A DNA stretch of 6,782 nucleotides from JBBDWJ01 sp040902925 (GCA_040902925.1 JBBDWJ010000091.1:1-6782); one strand, 5' to 3'; shown: positions 1 through 5,976, counted from the stretch's first letter. Translations and numbers: made by a program. The notes: a model not told the origin generated them from the letters alone.

Positions 1-141
1 GGTTTTAGCCGCCATCTGAAAATGACCAATTCTGCCACGGGCTGCTAGGGTCGAAGGAAAAGGGCGATTTCCGAAAGGTAGGCACTACACCTTTCTATAA
101 CCGCTCAAAACTGCTAACCACGAGCAAGAAGCTCGCCGAGG
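1..141 (+). other. Gene-free structured segment, probable 3' part of an incoming transcript or non-coding RNA
   Basis: No convincing reading frame is present. Two perfect hairpins stand out. GAAAGGT (73-79) pairs with ACCTTTC (89-95) across a 9-nt loop, and CGAGC (121-125) pairs with GCTCG (131-135) across AAGAA. A terminator follows directly, so this looks like the folded 3' end of an RNA transcribed toward hisS, either a 3' UTR or a non-coding RNA whose 5' part lies outside the window. I compared it by eye with 5S rRNA, 4.5S/SRP RNA, tmRNA and RNase P RNA and recognised none of them. The strand is inferred from the terminator's T-tract. Confidence 0.4.
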
Positions 142-189
142 CGGCCCCCGTGCCTTTGCAGACGCCGGTGTTGGGGCCGGTTTCTTTTT
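142..189 (+). terminator. Intrinsic terminator upstream of hisS
   Basis: CGGCCCC (142-148) is exactly complementary to GGGGCCG (173-179), and the T-rich tract TTTCTTTTT (181-189) follows. A competing smaller hairpin, CCGG (165-168) with CCGG (177-180), shares the 3' arm. The T-tract on the + side means it ends transcription entering from the left and separates it from hisS. Because two hairpins share one 3' arm, attenuation of hisS is possible, but I see no leader peptide with His codons and no T-box sequence. Confidence 0.65.
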
Positions 190-266
190 AAAGTGCTACT
201 CTGAGGCGTTTACGATCGCGCTTCTCGCGCCCCGTTCAATTCCCTGAGGCAGGATTTCCAGACAGC

Positions 267-1676
267 ATGAGAGTGGAGCCCCGTCTTTCGCGCGGTCTGC
301 GCGACCTTCTACCCGAGCAGATGCTGGCTCGCCAGCGGATGGTCGACACCATTCGCGGCGTCTACGAACTGTATGGGTTTTCGCCGCTTGAAACGCCCGC
401 CGTCGAGTATCTCGACGTGCTCTCCGGGTCCGCCGGTGAGGAGGCGCAGCGGTCGATTTTTCGTGTTTCGAACCCCGAGGAGGAAGCGCTTGGCCTGCGG
501 TTTGATTTGACGGTGCCGCTGTCGCGCGTTGTTTCCCAGTATCAGCAGGAGCTTGTGCTGCCGTTCCGGCGGTACCAGGTGTCTTCGGTGTGGCGCGCTG
601 ACAAGCCCGAGGCGGGGCGCTTTCGCGAATTCATGCAGTTTGACCTTGACTCGGTCGGCGCGCCTTCGGAGGTCGCCGACACCGAGGTCATGGCGGCGAT
701 GTGCGACACGCTCGAAGCGCTCGCAGTCGGCCCCTACCGGGTGCGTTTCTCGAGCCGCAAAATCCTCAATCTGATGCTGAAGTACTGCGCGATCGCCGAC
801 GAGCAGGGCGCCGATGTGTTCCGCGTGCTCGATAAGCTCGACAAGATCGGTTTTGCGAAGGTGCGGCTCGAATTGACCGCCGGGTATACCGACGAGTCAG
901 GCGACCAGATTCGCGGTGTGGGCCTGGGCCACGATCAAGTCGACAAGATCGAGCAGTTTCTGGCGATCAGCGGCGCGCGCAGTGCGGTTCTCGATCAGCT
1001 TGATGCGCTATTCGCCGGCATCGAGGGCGCCGCGGAGGAGCTGGCCGTCGTCCGGCGGATCTCTTCGCAACTCGACGCGCTCGGTTACCACAGCGACCGT
1101 GTGTCTCTCGACGTCAGCATCGCGCGGGGTCTCGCCTATTACACCGGGCCGGTGTTTGAGGCGAACCTGCTCGACGCGCCCGAGTTCGGCTCCGTGTTTG
1201 GCGGCGGCCGCTACGACGACCTAGTGAAGCGGTTTACGGGGCAGAGCATTCCCGCCACCGGTGCTTCGATCGGCGTCGACCGCCTGCTTGCCGCTCTTCT
1301 GAAACTCAACCGCATCGCCGTCCGCAAAACCACGACGCAGGTGCTGGTGACCACCATGGACGGGAATCTGATGGAAGAGTATTTGAAAATCACCTACGAG
1401 CTGCGCCGCGCCGGCATTCGCACCGAGATCCACGTCGGCCAGCCCAAACGTTTGGGGAAGCAGATCCAACGCGCCGACCGCCTCGACATTCCTTATATCG
1501 TCATCATGGGCTCGGACGAAGCCGCCCGCGGCGTGGTCACAGTGAAGGAAATGGCCGAGGGCCGCGAGAAGGCCGTCGAAGTAGCAGGTCATGACGAGTG
1601 GAAGTCGGCGCGGTTCGGCCAGCAGGAAGTGCCTCGCGTTGAGCTCGTCAAGACGCTGCAAGGGCTGCTCTGTTAG
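267..1676 (+). CDS. hisS: Histidyl-tRNA synthetase, alphaproteobacterial/eukaryote-like type
   Basis: This cytoplasmic class II aminoacyl-tRNA synthetase joins histidine to tRNA-His using ATP. The 469-residue product has all expected parts. Motif 1 is near residues 30-48. The RFDLT segment is at 78-82. Motif 2 and its loop lie at about 101-131 and include WRADKPEAGRFREFMQFD. The histidine-specific signature ARGLAYYTGPVFE is at 286-298, with R287 as the expected substrate-binding arginine. Motif 3 covers GGGRYDDL (312-319) to ATGASIGVDRL (330-340). The C-terminal anticodon-binding domain (about 356-468) rules out HisZ, which lacks it. It is longer than E. coli HisRS (424 residues). VLDKLDKIG (187-195) and DESGDQIRGVGL (209-220), together with the motif 2 loop, resemble alphaproteobacterial and eukaryotic enzymes rather than the E. 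coli type. ATG 267 fits the family N-terminus, but its ribosome site is weak (AGGA at 251-254). It stands alone between a terminator and a long spacer. Confidence 0.97.
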   Translation: MRVEPRLSRGLRDLLPEQMLARQRMVDTIRGVYELYGFSPLETPAVEYLDVLSGSAGEEAQRSIFRVSNPEEEALGLRFDLTVPLSRVVSQYQQELVLPFRRYQVSSVWRADKPEAGRFREFMQFDLDSVGAPSEVADTEVMAAMCDTLEALAVGPYRVRFSSRKILNLMLKYCAIADEQGADVFRVLDKLDKIGFAKVRLELTAGYTDESGDQIRGVGLGHDQVDKIEQFLAISGARSAVLDQLDALFAGIEGAAEELAVVRRISSQLDALGYHSDRVSLDVSIARGLAYYTGPVFEANLLDAPEFGSVFGGGRYDDLVKRFTGQSIPATGASIGVDRLLAALLKLNRIAVRKTTTQVLVTTMDGNLMEEYLKITYELRRAGIRTEIHVGQPKRLGKQIQRADRLDIPYIVIMGSDEAARGVVTVKEMAEGREKAVEVAGHDEWKSARFGQQEVPRVELVKTLQGLLC

Positions 1677-2210
1677 GGAATCCGCGCGCCGGGAAGCGCT
1701 GTTGTTCCCCTTCCTTGGGGCCTCGGATACCCATTTGCAACAAAGTACCGGTACCTGAATTTGGGCTCCTCAACCTCTGGGCAAGGGCCAAAAACCGGCT
1801 CTGAGCGTCCGCCGCTGAGGCCCTGGAATTGGTGGACGAACTAGAGGATCGTTGGACCTTCGCTGGCCAATCCCACGGCCCTCTGACTCCCCAATGACAT
1901 ACGACTTCGCTCACCCGAGGCGTAGTGGCAGCCAACCTCTAACCAGGGGTTTCTAACAATGCCAGCCCGCTGGGTGATTTCGTAATGGACGGCGAGTTTG
2001 CCCCAAGCTTCGGAGAGCGATCGAACCGGGGCGCCGGTCGCAAGCCCAAAAAACCCGTGGATCTCCCCTGACTGCCGACCCGCCACCCTACGGTCGAACA
2101 TCGCCGCAAGTGGGGTAAATCACCTGCCGAGAGTAGTGAACGTGACGGAAGGCCGTCAAAGGGCCGTGATACAATCAGAAAATGCCCGGCTTCGATCGGG
2201 AGAGAATCTT
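1677..2210. other. 534-bp gene-free spacer between hisS and the export gene
   Basis: Reading frames here on both strands lack ribosome sites and family resemblance. A frame running upstream from the export gene to ATG 1998 is open, but it would place 71 residues in front of a clear signal peptide, so I treat it as noncoding. No strong terminator for hisS is visible; CCCC (1707-1710) with GGGG (1717-1720) is a weak hairpin without a T-tract. On the minus strand, about 1940-2005 reads AVHYEITQRAGIVRNPW, which faintly recalls the C-terminal part of some predicted helicase/type ISP restriction proteins. This could be a decayed remnant or chance. The right end holds a promoter candidate. Confidence 0.5.
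2166..2175 (+). promoter_or_regulatory. Candidate extended -10 promoter for the export gene
   Basis: TGATACAAT at 2167-2175 gives an extended -10 element (TGN followed by TACAAT at 2170-2175), five of six matches to TATAAT. I find no good -35 hexamer at normal spacing, as expected for extended -10 promoters. Initiation about 7 bases downstream would leave a leader of roughly 25-30 nt before the TTG start at 2211. It is the only convincing promoter signal before the export/carbamoyltransferase block. Confidence 0.4.
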
Positions 2211-2981
2211 TTGAAGAAATCCTCAGCTCTAGTACTGATAATACTCTCTCTCTCCCTGGCGGGCGTTTCGTTCGGCCAAACGGTCGAATCTCCGCCAGCA
2301 GAGAACCCCGTCGAGGCGGCGCCCGGCGGCGAAACCGTCGAGCAGCCAACCACACCGGCCCAAGATCCCGCCGCGGCTCCGGATCCTAATTCGCCATCGA
2401 TGATCACCATGCCCGGCCTGTCGGACATGAAGAGCGGCGCGCATCTCGACCCCGGGTCTCAACAGCAGGCCAGCGGCTCTACCAGCACGCTTCCCGATTA
2501 TCGAATTGGTTCTGGAGACGTCCTCCGCATCAGTGTGTGGCGGGAAGCGGAAGTGTCCGTTGACGGCGTGGCCGTCCGCTCCGACGGAAAGATCTCGTTG
2601 CCGCTGATCCGGGAGGTGTATGCCTTAGGGCTTATGCCTATCGAATTGGAAACCGTGCTGACCCGTGAGTTCGCCAAGCTCATCAACAATCCGGTCGTCA
2701 CCGTAATCGTCAAGGAGATCAATAGCCAGAAGGTGTATTTGATGGGCGGCGTCGTCCGGCCGGGTTCGCTGCTGCTGCGAACTCCCATGACTATTCTGCA
2801 GGTACTGGCCGAAGCGGGTGGGTTGACCGATTTCGCAAAAAAGAAGAAAATCTATATCATTCGAAAAGAAGGCGGCCAGGAGTCACGGATTCAGTTCAAC
2901 TACGAGGCGGTCCTGAAAGGGGACAACCCCGAGCAGAACATCCCGGTTCGCCCGGGTGATACGATCGTGGTTCCCGAATAA
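2211..2981 (+). CDS. Wza/KpsD-type polysaccharide export protein (Poly_export and SLBB domains)
   Basis: The product is predicted to act in the periplasm or at the outer membrane, as part of the export channel for exopolysaccharide or capsule. I chose TTG 2211 (256 residues) because GGGAGAG (2198-2204) lies about 7 nt upstream and translation then begins with a textbook signal peptide: two lysines, a hydrophobic core over residues 5-20, and a likely cut after SFG (residue 22). A Pro/Ala/Glu-rich linker follows to about residue 94. The Poly_export domain starts at DYRIGSGDVLRISVW (96-110). The SLBB beta-grasp domain covers KVYLMGGVVRPGSL (174-187) to PGDTIVVPE at the C-terminus. There is no lipobox cysteine, unlike E. 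coli Wza, and no C-terminal helix that could form an outer-membrane barrel, so it resembles the short GumB-like members. It precedes the carbamoyltransferase by 127 bp with no obvious terminator between, so co-transcription is plausible. Confidence 0.9.
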   Translation: MKKSSALVLIILSLSLAGVSFGQTVESPPAENPVEAAPGGETVEQPTTPAQDPAAAPDPNSPSMITMPGLSDMKSGAHLDPGSQQQASGSTSTLPDYRIGSGDVLRISVWREAEVSVDGVAVRSDGKISLPLIREVYALGLMPIELETVLTREFAKLINNPVVTVIVKEINSQKVYLMGGVVRPGSLLLRTPMTILQVLAEAGGLTDFAKKKKIYIIRKEGGQESRIQFNYEAVLKGDNPEQNIPVRPGDTIVVPE

Positions 2982-3108
2982 GCGTACCGCCACTTACCTG
3001 TCAGGATCCCCCCCGTCGCGCCAACGTGGAAGCGTGCCGGCGCCAGACAGCAGCCGAGGCCACCGGGGTTTCGGTATGTCCCTCGATTGAGGAAGGAGCG
3101 CGCCGCAA
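2982..3108 (+). other. Spacer before the carbamoyltransferase, with strong ribosome site
   Basis: No gene, terminator or convincing promoter is visible in these 127 bases. AAGGAG at 3093-3098 lies 10 nt before GTG 3109 and decides that start. The absence of a terminator leaves read-through from the export gene possible. Confidence 0.5.
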
Positions 3109-4938
3109 GTGAACATTCTTGGCCTTTCCGCGTATTACCATGACTCCGCTGCCTGCCTCGTCCACGATGGGGACATTCTAGCCGCCGCTCAAGAAGAACG
3201 CTTCAGCCGCAAAAAGCACGACCACCGCTTTCCGTCGCATGCCGTCGACTACTGCCTGCGCGAAGCGGGCATCCGGCCCGCCGATCTCGATTACGTCGTG
3301 TTCTACGACAAGCCCCTGCAAAAGTTCGAGCGGCTGCTGGAAACCTATCTCGACTACGCGCCGGCGGGGATACGCTCGTTCTTGCAGGCGATGCCACTGT
3401 GGCTCAAGGAAAAGCTCTGGATGCGCGACCAGATCGCGCGGGAGTGCGCCTTTGAAGGCGAAGTGCTGTTCACCGAGCATCACGAGTCGCACGCCGCCAG
3501 CGCGTTCTTCCCGTCGCCGTTTGAGTCGGCCGCCATTCTGACCATCGATGGCGTGGGCGAATGGGCGACGAGCAGCTACGGCTATGGGCGCGGCAACGAA
3601 GTACACCTGCAGGCCGAAACACATTTTCCGCACTCGCTTGGCTTGCTCTATTCCGCGTTCACCTATTACACCGGCTTCAAGGTCAACTCGGGCGAGTACA
3701 AGCTGATGGGCCTGGCCCCCTACGGCGAGCCGAAGTACGTTCAGAAAATTCTCGACGAGCTGATCGACCTGCGCGAAGACGGCTCGTTGCGCCTTAATAT
3801 GAAGTACTTCAATTACGCGCAGGGGCTGACGATGACGAACCGCGCCTTCGACCAGCTCTTTGGCGGCCCGCCCCGCAAGCCCGAAACGCGCCTCTCGCAG
3901 CGCGAGATGGACCTGGCGCGATCGGTGCAGGAAGTCACCGAACTGGGCATGTTGCGCATGGCGCGGCATGTCTACAAAGAGACCGCCGAGAAAAACCTCT
4001 GCCTGGCCGGCGGCGTGGCGCTCAATTGCGTTGGTAACGGCCGCCTGCTGCGCGAAGGGCCGTTTGAAAAGATTTGGATTCAGCCGGCGGCCGGCGACGC
4101 GGGCGGCGCGCTCGGAGCGGCGCTTTCGGTCTGGTATCAGTATCTGGGCAACGGCCGCAGCGTCGAAAAATTATGCGGCGGCCACAGCGACGGCATGAAG
4201 GCTTCGTATCTCGGCCCGTCGTTCTCCGCCGAAGAGATTCAGTCGGCGCTGGACGCTCACCGCGCCACCTACCAGCGGCTGGAACGTAGCGAGATGATTC
4301 GCGAGGCGGCCAGGAATCTGGCCGACGGAAAAGTTGTCGGCTGGTTTCAGGGCCGCATGGAGTTTGGCCCGCGCGCCTTGGGAGCGCGCAGCATCCTGGG
4401 CGATCCGCGATCGACCAAGATGCAGGCGATGATGAACCTCAAGATCAAGTTCCGCGAAAGCTTTCGTCCGTTCGCTCCCGCCGTGCTGCGCGAGGCCGTT
4501 TCGGACTATTTCGAAATGGATTGCGACTCGCCCTACATGCTGCTGGTCGCGCCGGTTCGCGAAGACATCCGCATCGCCATGTCGGAGCAGCAGAAAAATC
4601 TCTTCGGCATCGAAAAGCTCAACGTGCCGCGCTCGACGCTGCCCGCCATCACGCACGTCGATTACTCGGCGCGCGTCCAGACGGTGCGGCCCGGTGAAAA
4701 TGGCGCTTACTACGATCTGATCGCGGAGTTCGGCCGTCTGACCGGCTGCCCGGTCGTCGTCAACACTTCCTTCAACGTGCGCGGCGAGCCGATTGTGTGT
4801 ACTCCCGACGACGCATTCCGCTGCTTCATGCGGACCGAGATGGACGTTTTGGTTCTCGAAGACCACGTGCTCTACAAGAACGACCAAGGCAAGTTCGTCG
4901 ACGACATCGAGTGGCAGAAGGAGTTCCAGCTTGATTGA
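3109..4938 (+). CDS. O-carbamoyltransferase of the NodU/CmcH/TobZ/SxtI family
   Basis: Members transfer a carbamoyl group from carbamoyl phosphate, via a carbamoyl-adenylate made with ATP, to a hydroxyl group on a sugar or natural product. The 609-residue length is normal for the family. The N-terminal Kae1-like (ASKHA-fold) domain starts with LGLSAYYHDSAACLV (4-18). It contains the metal-site region EHHESHAASAFFPSPFE (123-139; histidines 124, 125 and 128), the phosphate-binding TIDGVGEW (145-152), GEYKLMGLAPYG (195-206), AGGVALNC (300-307) and PAAGDAGGALGAA (326-338). The YrdC-like C-terminal domain shows GRMEFGPRALGARSILGDPR (415-434), KFRESFRPFAPAVL (447-460) and NTSFNVRGEPIV (552-563). 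GTG 3109 is chosen because AAGGAG is well spaced and the family N-terminus begins there. The last codons overlap the start of the SxtJ-like gene. The acceptor cannot be read from sequence; the upstream export gene suggests a polysaccharide or lipid-linked sugar. Confidence 0.95.
   Translation: MNILGLSAYYHDSAACLVHDGDILAAAQEERFSRKKHDHRFPSHAVDYCLREAGIRPADLDYVVFYDKPLQKFERLLETYLDYAPAGIRSFLQAMPLWLKEKLWMRDQIARECAFEGEVLFTEHHESHAASAFFPSPFESAAILTIDGVGEWATSSYGYGRGNEVHLQAETHFPHSLGLLYSAFTYYTGFKVNSGEYKLMGLAPYGEPKYVQKILDELIDLREDGSLRLNMKYFNYAQGLTMTNRAFDQLFGGPPRKPETRLSQREMDLARSVQEVTELGMLRMARHVYKETAEKNLCLAGGVALNCVGNGRLLREGPFEKIWIQPAAGDAGGALGAALSVWYQYLGNGRSVEKLCGGHSDGMKASYLGPSFSAEEIQSALDAHRATYQRLERSEMIREAARNLADGKVVGWFQGRMEFGPRALGARSILGDPRSTKMQAMMNLKIKFRESFRPFAPAVLREAVSDYFEMDCDSPYMLLVAPVREDIRIAMSEQQKNLFGIEKLNVPRSTLPAITHVDYSARVQTVRPGENGAYYDLIAEFGRLTGCPVVVNTSFNVRGEPIVCTPDDAFRCFMRTEMDVLVLEDHVLYKNDQGKFVDDIEWQKEFQLD
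4918..4923 (+). promoter_or_regulatory. Ribosome-binding site that selects the TTG start of the SxtJ-like gene
   Basis: AAGGAG lies inside the last codons of the carbamoyltransferase gene, 7 nt before TTG 4931 and 19 nt before ATG 4943. Normal spacing favours the TTG start. The gene would then overlap the TGA stop of the transferase (4936-4938) by 8 nt, which points to translational coupling. Confidence 0.6.
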
Positions 4939-5335
4939 CGGCATGCACAGAACAACGGAACAGGCACGCAAGTCGGCCTTGACGGTGGCAGCCGTGCTGC
5001 TGCTCTTCGCGGCCTGGAACGTTTACCGCGGCCGCCCCGCCGTCTACTTTACGCTTGGCGGCATCGCCTTCACGCTCGCTTTGATCGGGTGGCTATGGCC
5101 CGGCGGCGCCAGGATCTTCGACCGCTCGTGGATGTTTGCCGCCGGTGTGCTCGGCTATATCAATAGCCGCATTCTGCTTTCGATCATGTTCTACGGCGTC
5201 ATGGCGCCTTACGGATTTGTCATGCGGCTGTTCGGGCGCAACCCGTTGAACCGGCGCGGGCCCAATGCCGGGACTTACTGGATCCCGAGGAAAAAGACTC
5301 GACAATTGCCGGCAGGATTTGAACGGCAGTTTTGA
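4931..5335 (+). CDS. SxtJ-like integral membrane protein
   Basis: The 134-residue product (130 if ATG 4943 is used) is a small basic membrane protein of the SxtJ family, known as companions of O-carbamoyltransferases; their molecular role is unknown. A short charged N-terminus ending in EQARK (10-14) is followed by hydrophobic segments at about 16-32 and 38-56. A third, longer hydrophobic region (about 68-97) contains GYINSRILLSIMFYGVMAPYGFVMRLFGR (split as 75-93 and 94-103), which probably spans or lies along the membrane. The C-terminal tail carries the family ending TYWIPRKK (115-122). I prefer TTG 4931 because of the ribosome site at 4918-4923. The 8-nt overlap with the carbamoyltransferase argues for coupled synthesis and a shared complex. 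A membrane scaffold or substrate-presenting partner for the transferase is inference. Confidence 0.85.
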   Translation: MIDGMHRTTEQARKSALTVAAVLLLFAAWNVYRGRPAVYFTLGGIAFTLALIGWLWPGGARIFDRSWMFAAGVLGYINSRILLSIMFYGVMAPYGFVMRLFGRNPLNRRGPNAGTYWIPRKKTRQLPAGFERQF

Positions 5336-5466
5336 CGGGCGGCGCTCCGCCGGCACAGCCGCATACTGCCAGGATAGAAGTATGGTGAAGTTGCAGCGAG
5401 CGGCGAACGGTCCGGTTTGCCAATAGGCTCGGGCCATTCGATGGCGCAGAAGGGAAGGAAAGAGTC
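5336..5466 (+). other. Spacer between the SxtJ-like and DUF5989 genes
   Basis: These 131 bases contain no gene. A small hairpin, GGCGG (5338-5342) with CCGCC (5347-5351), sits just after the stop codon and has no T-tract, so it may stabilise the mRNA rather than terminate it. The sequence ends in a purine-rich ribosome site (AAGGAAAG near 5455-5462) for the next gene. Confidence 0.4.
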
Positions 5467-5625
5467 ATGGCGAAGATGTCGCTGGTGAAAGAATTCACCC
5501 TGTTCCTGAAAGAGAATAAGAAGCTTTGGATGCTGCCCATCGTCATTACGCTGGTGCTGCTGGGCGCGCTGCTTGTGTTCGCGCAAAGCTCAGCGCTGGC
5601 TCCGTTCATCTACACGGTTTTCTAG
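5467..5625 (+). CDS. DUF5989/SxtK-like small membrane protein (52 residues)
   Basis: This small gene encodes 52 residues. It begins with a basic, partly amphipathic stretch, MSLVKEFTLFLKENKKLW (4-21), then one transmembrane helix (about 22-39), and ends in the highly characteristic SSALAPFIYTVF (41-52). Members of this family typically end in a close variant of that sequence and lie directly beside SxtJ-like and carbamoyltransferase genes. The function is unknown. A purine-rich ribosome site, GGGAAGGAAAGAG (about 5452-5464), precedes ATG 5467. Codon use matches the neighbours. Its position as third gene after the transferase completes the order seen for sxtI-sxtJ-sxtK. A short membrane anchor or subunit of the carbamoylation complex is the most economical guess. 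Confidence 0.88.
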   Translation: MAKMSLVKEFTLFLKENKKLWMLPIVITLVLLGALLVFAQSSALAPFIYTVF

Positions 5626-5643
5626 AACGCCACGCCACGCCGC

Positions 5644-5663
5644 GGCCGGCTCGAAAGCCGGCC
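5644..5663 (+). terminator. Strong hairpin after the DUF5989 gene, no immediate T-tract
   Basis: GGCCGGCT (5644-5651) pairs perfectly with AGCCGGCC (5656-5663) around a CGAA tetraloop, 18 bases after the stop. The nearest T-rich piece (GGTTTTAA, 5674-5681) is too far for a classic terminator, so this may be a 3'-end stabilising hairpin or a weak terminator backed up by the ones that follow. Confidence 0.5.
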
Positions 5664-5696
5664 ACTCCCGTTAGGTTTTAAGCCGCGTTTCCGGCC

Positions 5697-5723
5697 CCAG
5701 GCGTTAACCGGCCTGGTATTTTT
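5697..5723 (+). terminator. Intrinsic terminator of the carbamoyltransferase block
   Basis: CCAGGC (5697-5702) pairs with GCCTGG (5711-5716) across an 8-nt loop, followed at once by TATTTTT (5717-5723). This is the best terminator for the export/carbamoyltransferase/SxtJ/DUF5989 transcripts. Confidence 0.65.
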
Positions 5724-5735
5724 CCTAGTGCCTCA

Positions 5736-5776
5736 TGACGCCGGCGGGCGGCGCCGGAGTCAATACTACTTTTTTT
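5736..5776 (+). terminator. Second, back-up terminator candidate
   Basis: TGAC (5736-5739) plus CCGGC (5741-5745) pairs with GCCGG (5753-5757) plus GTCA (5759-5762), with one G/A mismatch inside the stem. A run of seven T lies at 5770-5776. The 7-nt gap between stem and T-run is longer than usual, so confidence is moderate. Confidence 0.45.
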
Positions 5777-5933
5777 CCAAAATCGAAACAGCTCGCCGCG
5801 CAGTTCTGCCGGAAGCATCTACGTTCGCGCGAAAACGGGCTGTTTTCATGTTTTCTGTTCGGATTTACGAACAGGCAGGACCGGCGCGGCTTGCAGAGGT
5901 CTTCTGTGCGGCGGGCATAAGCCCCATTGCGTC
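5777..5933. other. Gene-free spacer with inverted repeats upstream of the response-regulator promoter
   Basis: I see no supported gene here. Notable elements are a palindrome TTCGCGCGAA (5824-5833), GAAAAC (5831-5836) with GTTTTC (5842-5847), and CTGTTCG (5855-5861) with CGAACAG (5868-5874). All lie upstream of the promoter at 5934, so they could be protein-binding sites or part of an undetected small RNA. Confidence 0.4.
5855..5874. repeat. Perfect inverted repeat CTGTTCG-N6-CGAACAG
   Basis: Two exact 7-base arms are separated by six bases, centred about 70 bp upstream of the -35 hexamer of the response-regulator promoter. The geometry suits a dimeric helix-turn-helix regulator or an RNA hairpin. 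No known operator is recognised. Confidence 0.5.
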
Positions 5934-5963
5934 TTGACGGCAGGGTTGTATTACTAGTACAAA
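5934..5963 (+). promoter_or_regulatory. Candidate sigma70-type promoter of the response regulator
   Basis: TTGACG (5934-5939, five of six to consensus) is followed after 18 bp by TACAAA (5958-5963, four of six). The -10 region overlaps the inverted repeat TTGTATTACTAGTACAA (5946-5962), a natural place for repressor binding. The resulting leader would be about 120-125 nt. Confidence 0.5.
5946..5962. promoter_or_regulatory. Palindromic operator candidate over the -10 element
   Basis: TTGTA (5946-5950) and TACAA (5958-5962) are inverted copies around TTACTAG, and a perfect 8-bp palindrome TACTAGTA (5952-5959) lies inside. The site covers the spacer and -10 hexamer of the promoter, so a bound protein should block transcription. 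The binding protein is unknown. Confidence 0.35.
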
Positions 5964-5976
5964 CGAAACGCTGAGG

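Noticed and set aside
1..38. Resemblance of the first bases (CTGAAAATGACCAATT) to inner repeats at IS21-family ends
   Set aside because: Only one short copy is present at the window edge, with no repeat and no istA/istB; too little to call.
1221..1661. Minus-strand open frame within hisS
   Set aside because: It is a shadow of the high-GC hisS coding sequence with no ribosome site or recognisable motif.
1998..2210. Longer start (ATG 1998) for the polysaccharide export protein
   Set aside because: It would add 71 low-complexity residues before a clear signal peptide; TTG 2211 has a better-placed ribosome site and a promoter candidate lies just upstream of it.
1677..2210. Riboswitch in the long spacer before the export gene (c-di-GMP type was considered because such switches can precede exopolysaccharide genes)
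   Set aside because: I could not find the conserved core bases or the flanking stems of a GEMM-type switch.
3178..3969. Long open frame on the minus strand (263 residues) inside the carbamoyltransferase gene
   Set aside because: It mirrors the codon bias of the + strand gene, has Arg/Val/Ala-heavy composition, and no family resemblance; the same holds for 4171-4971 minus.
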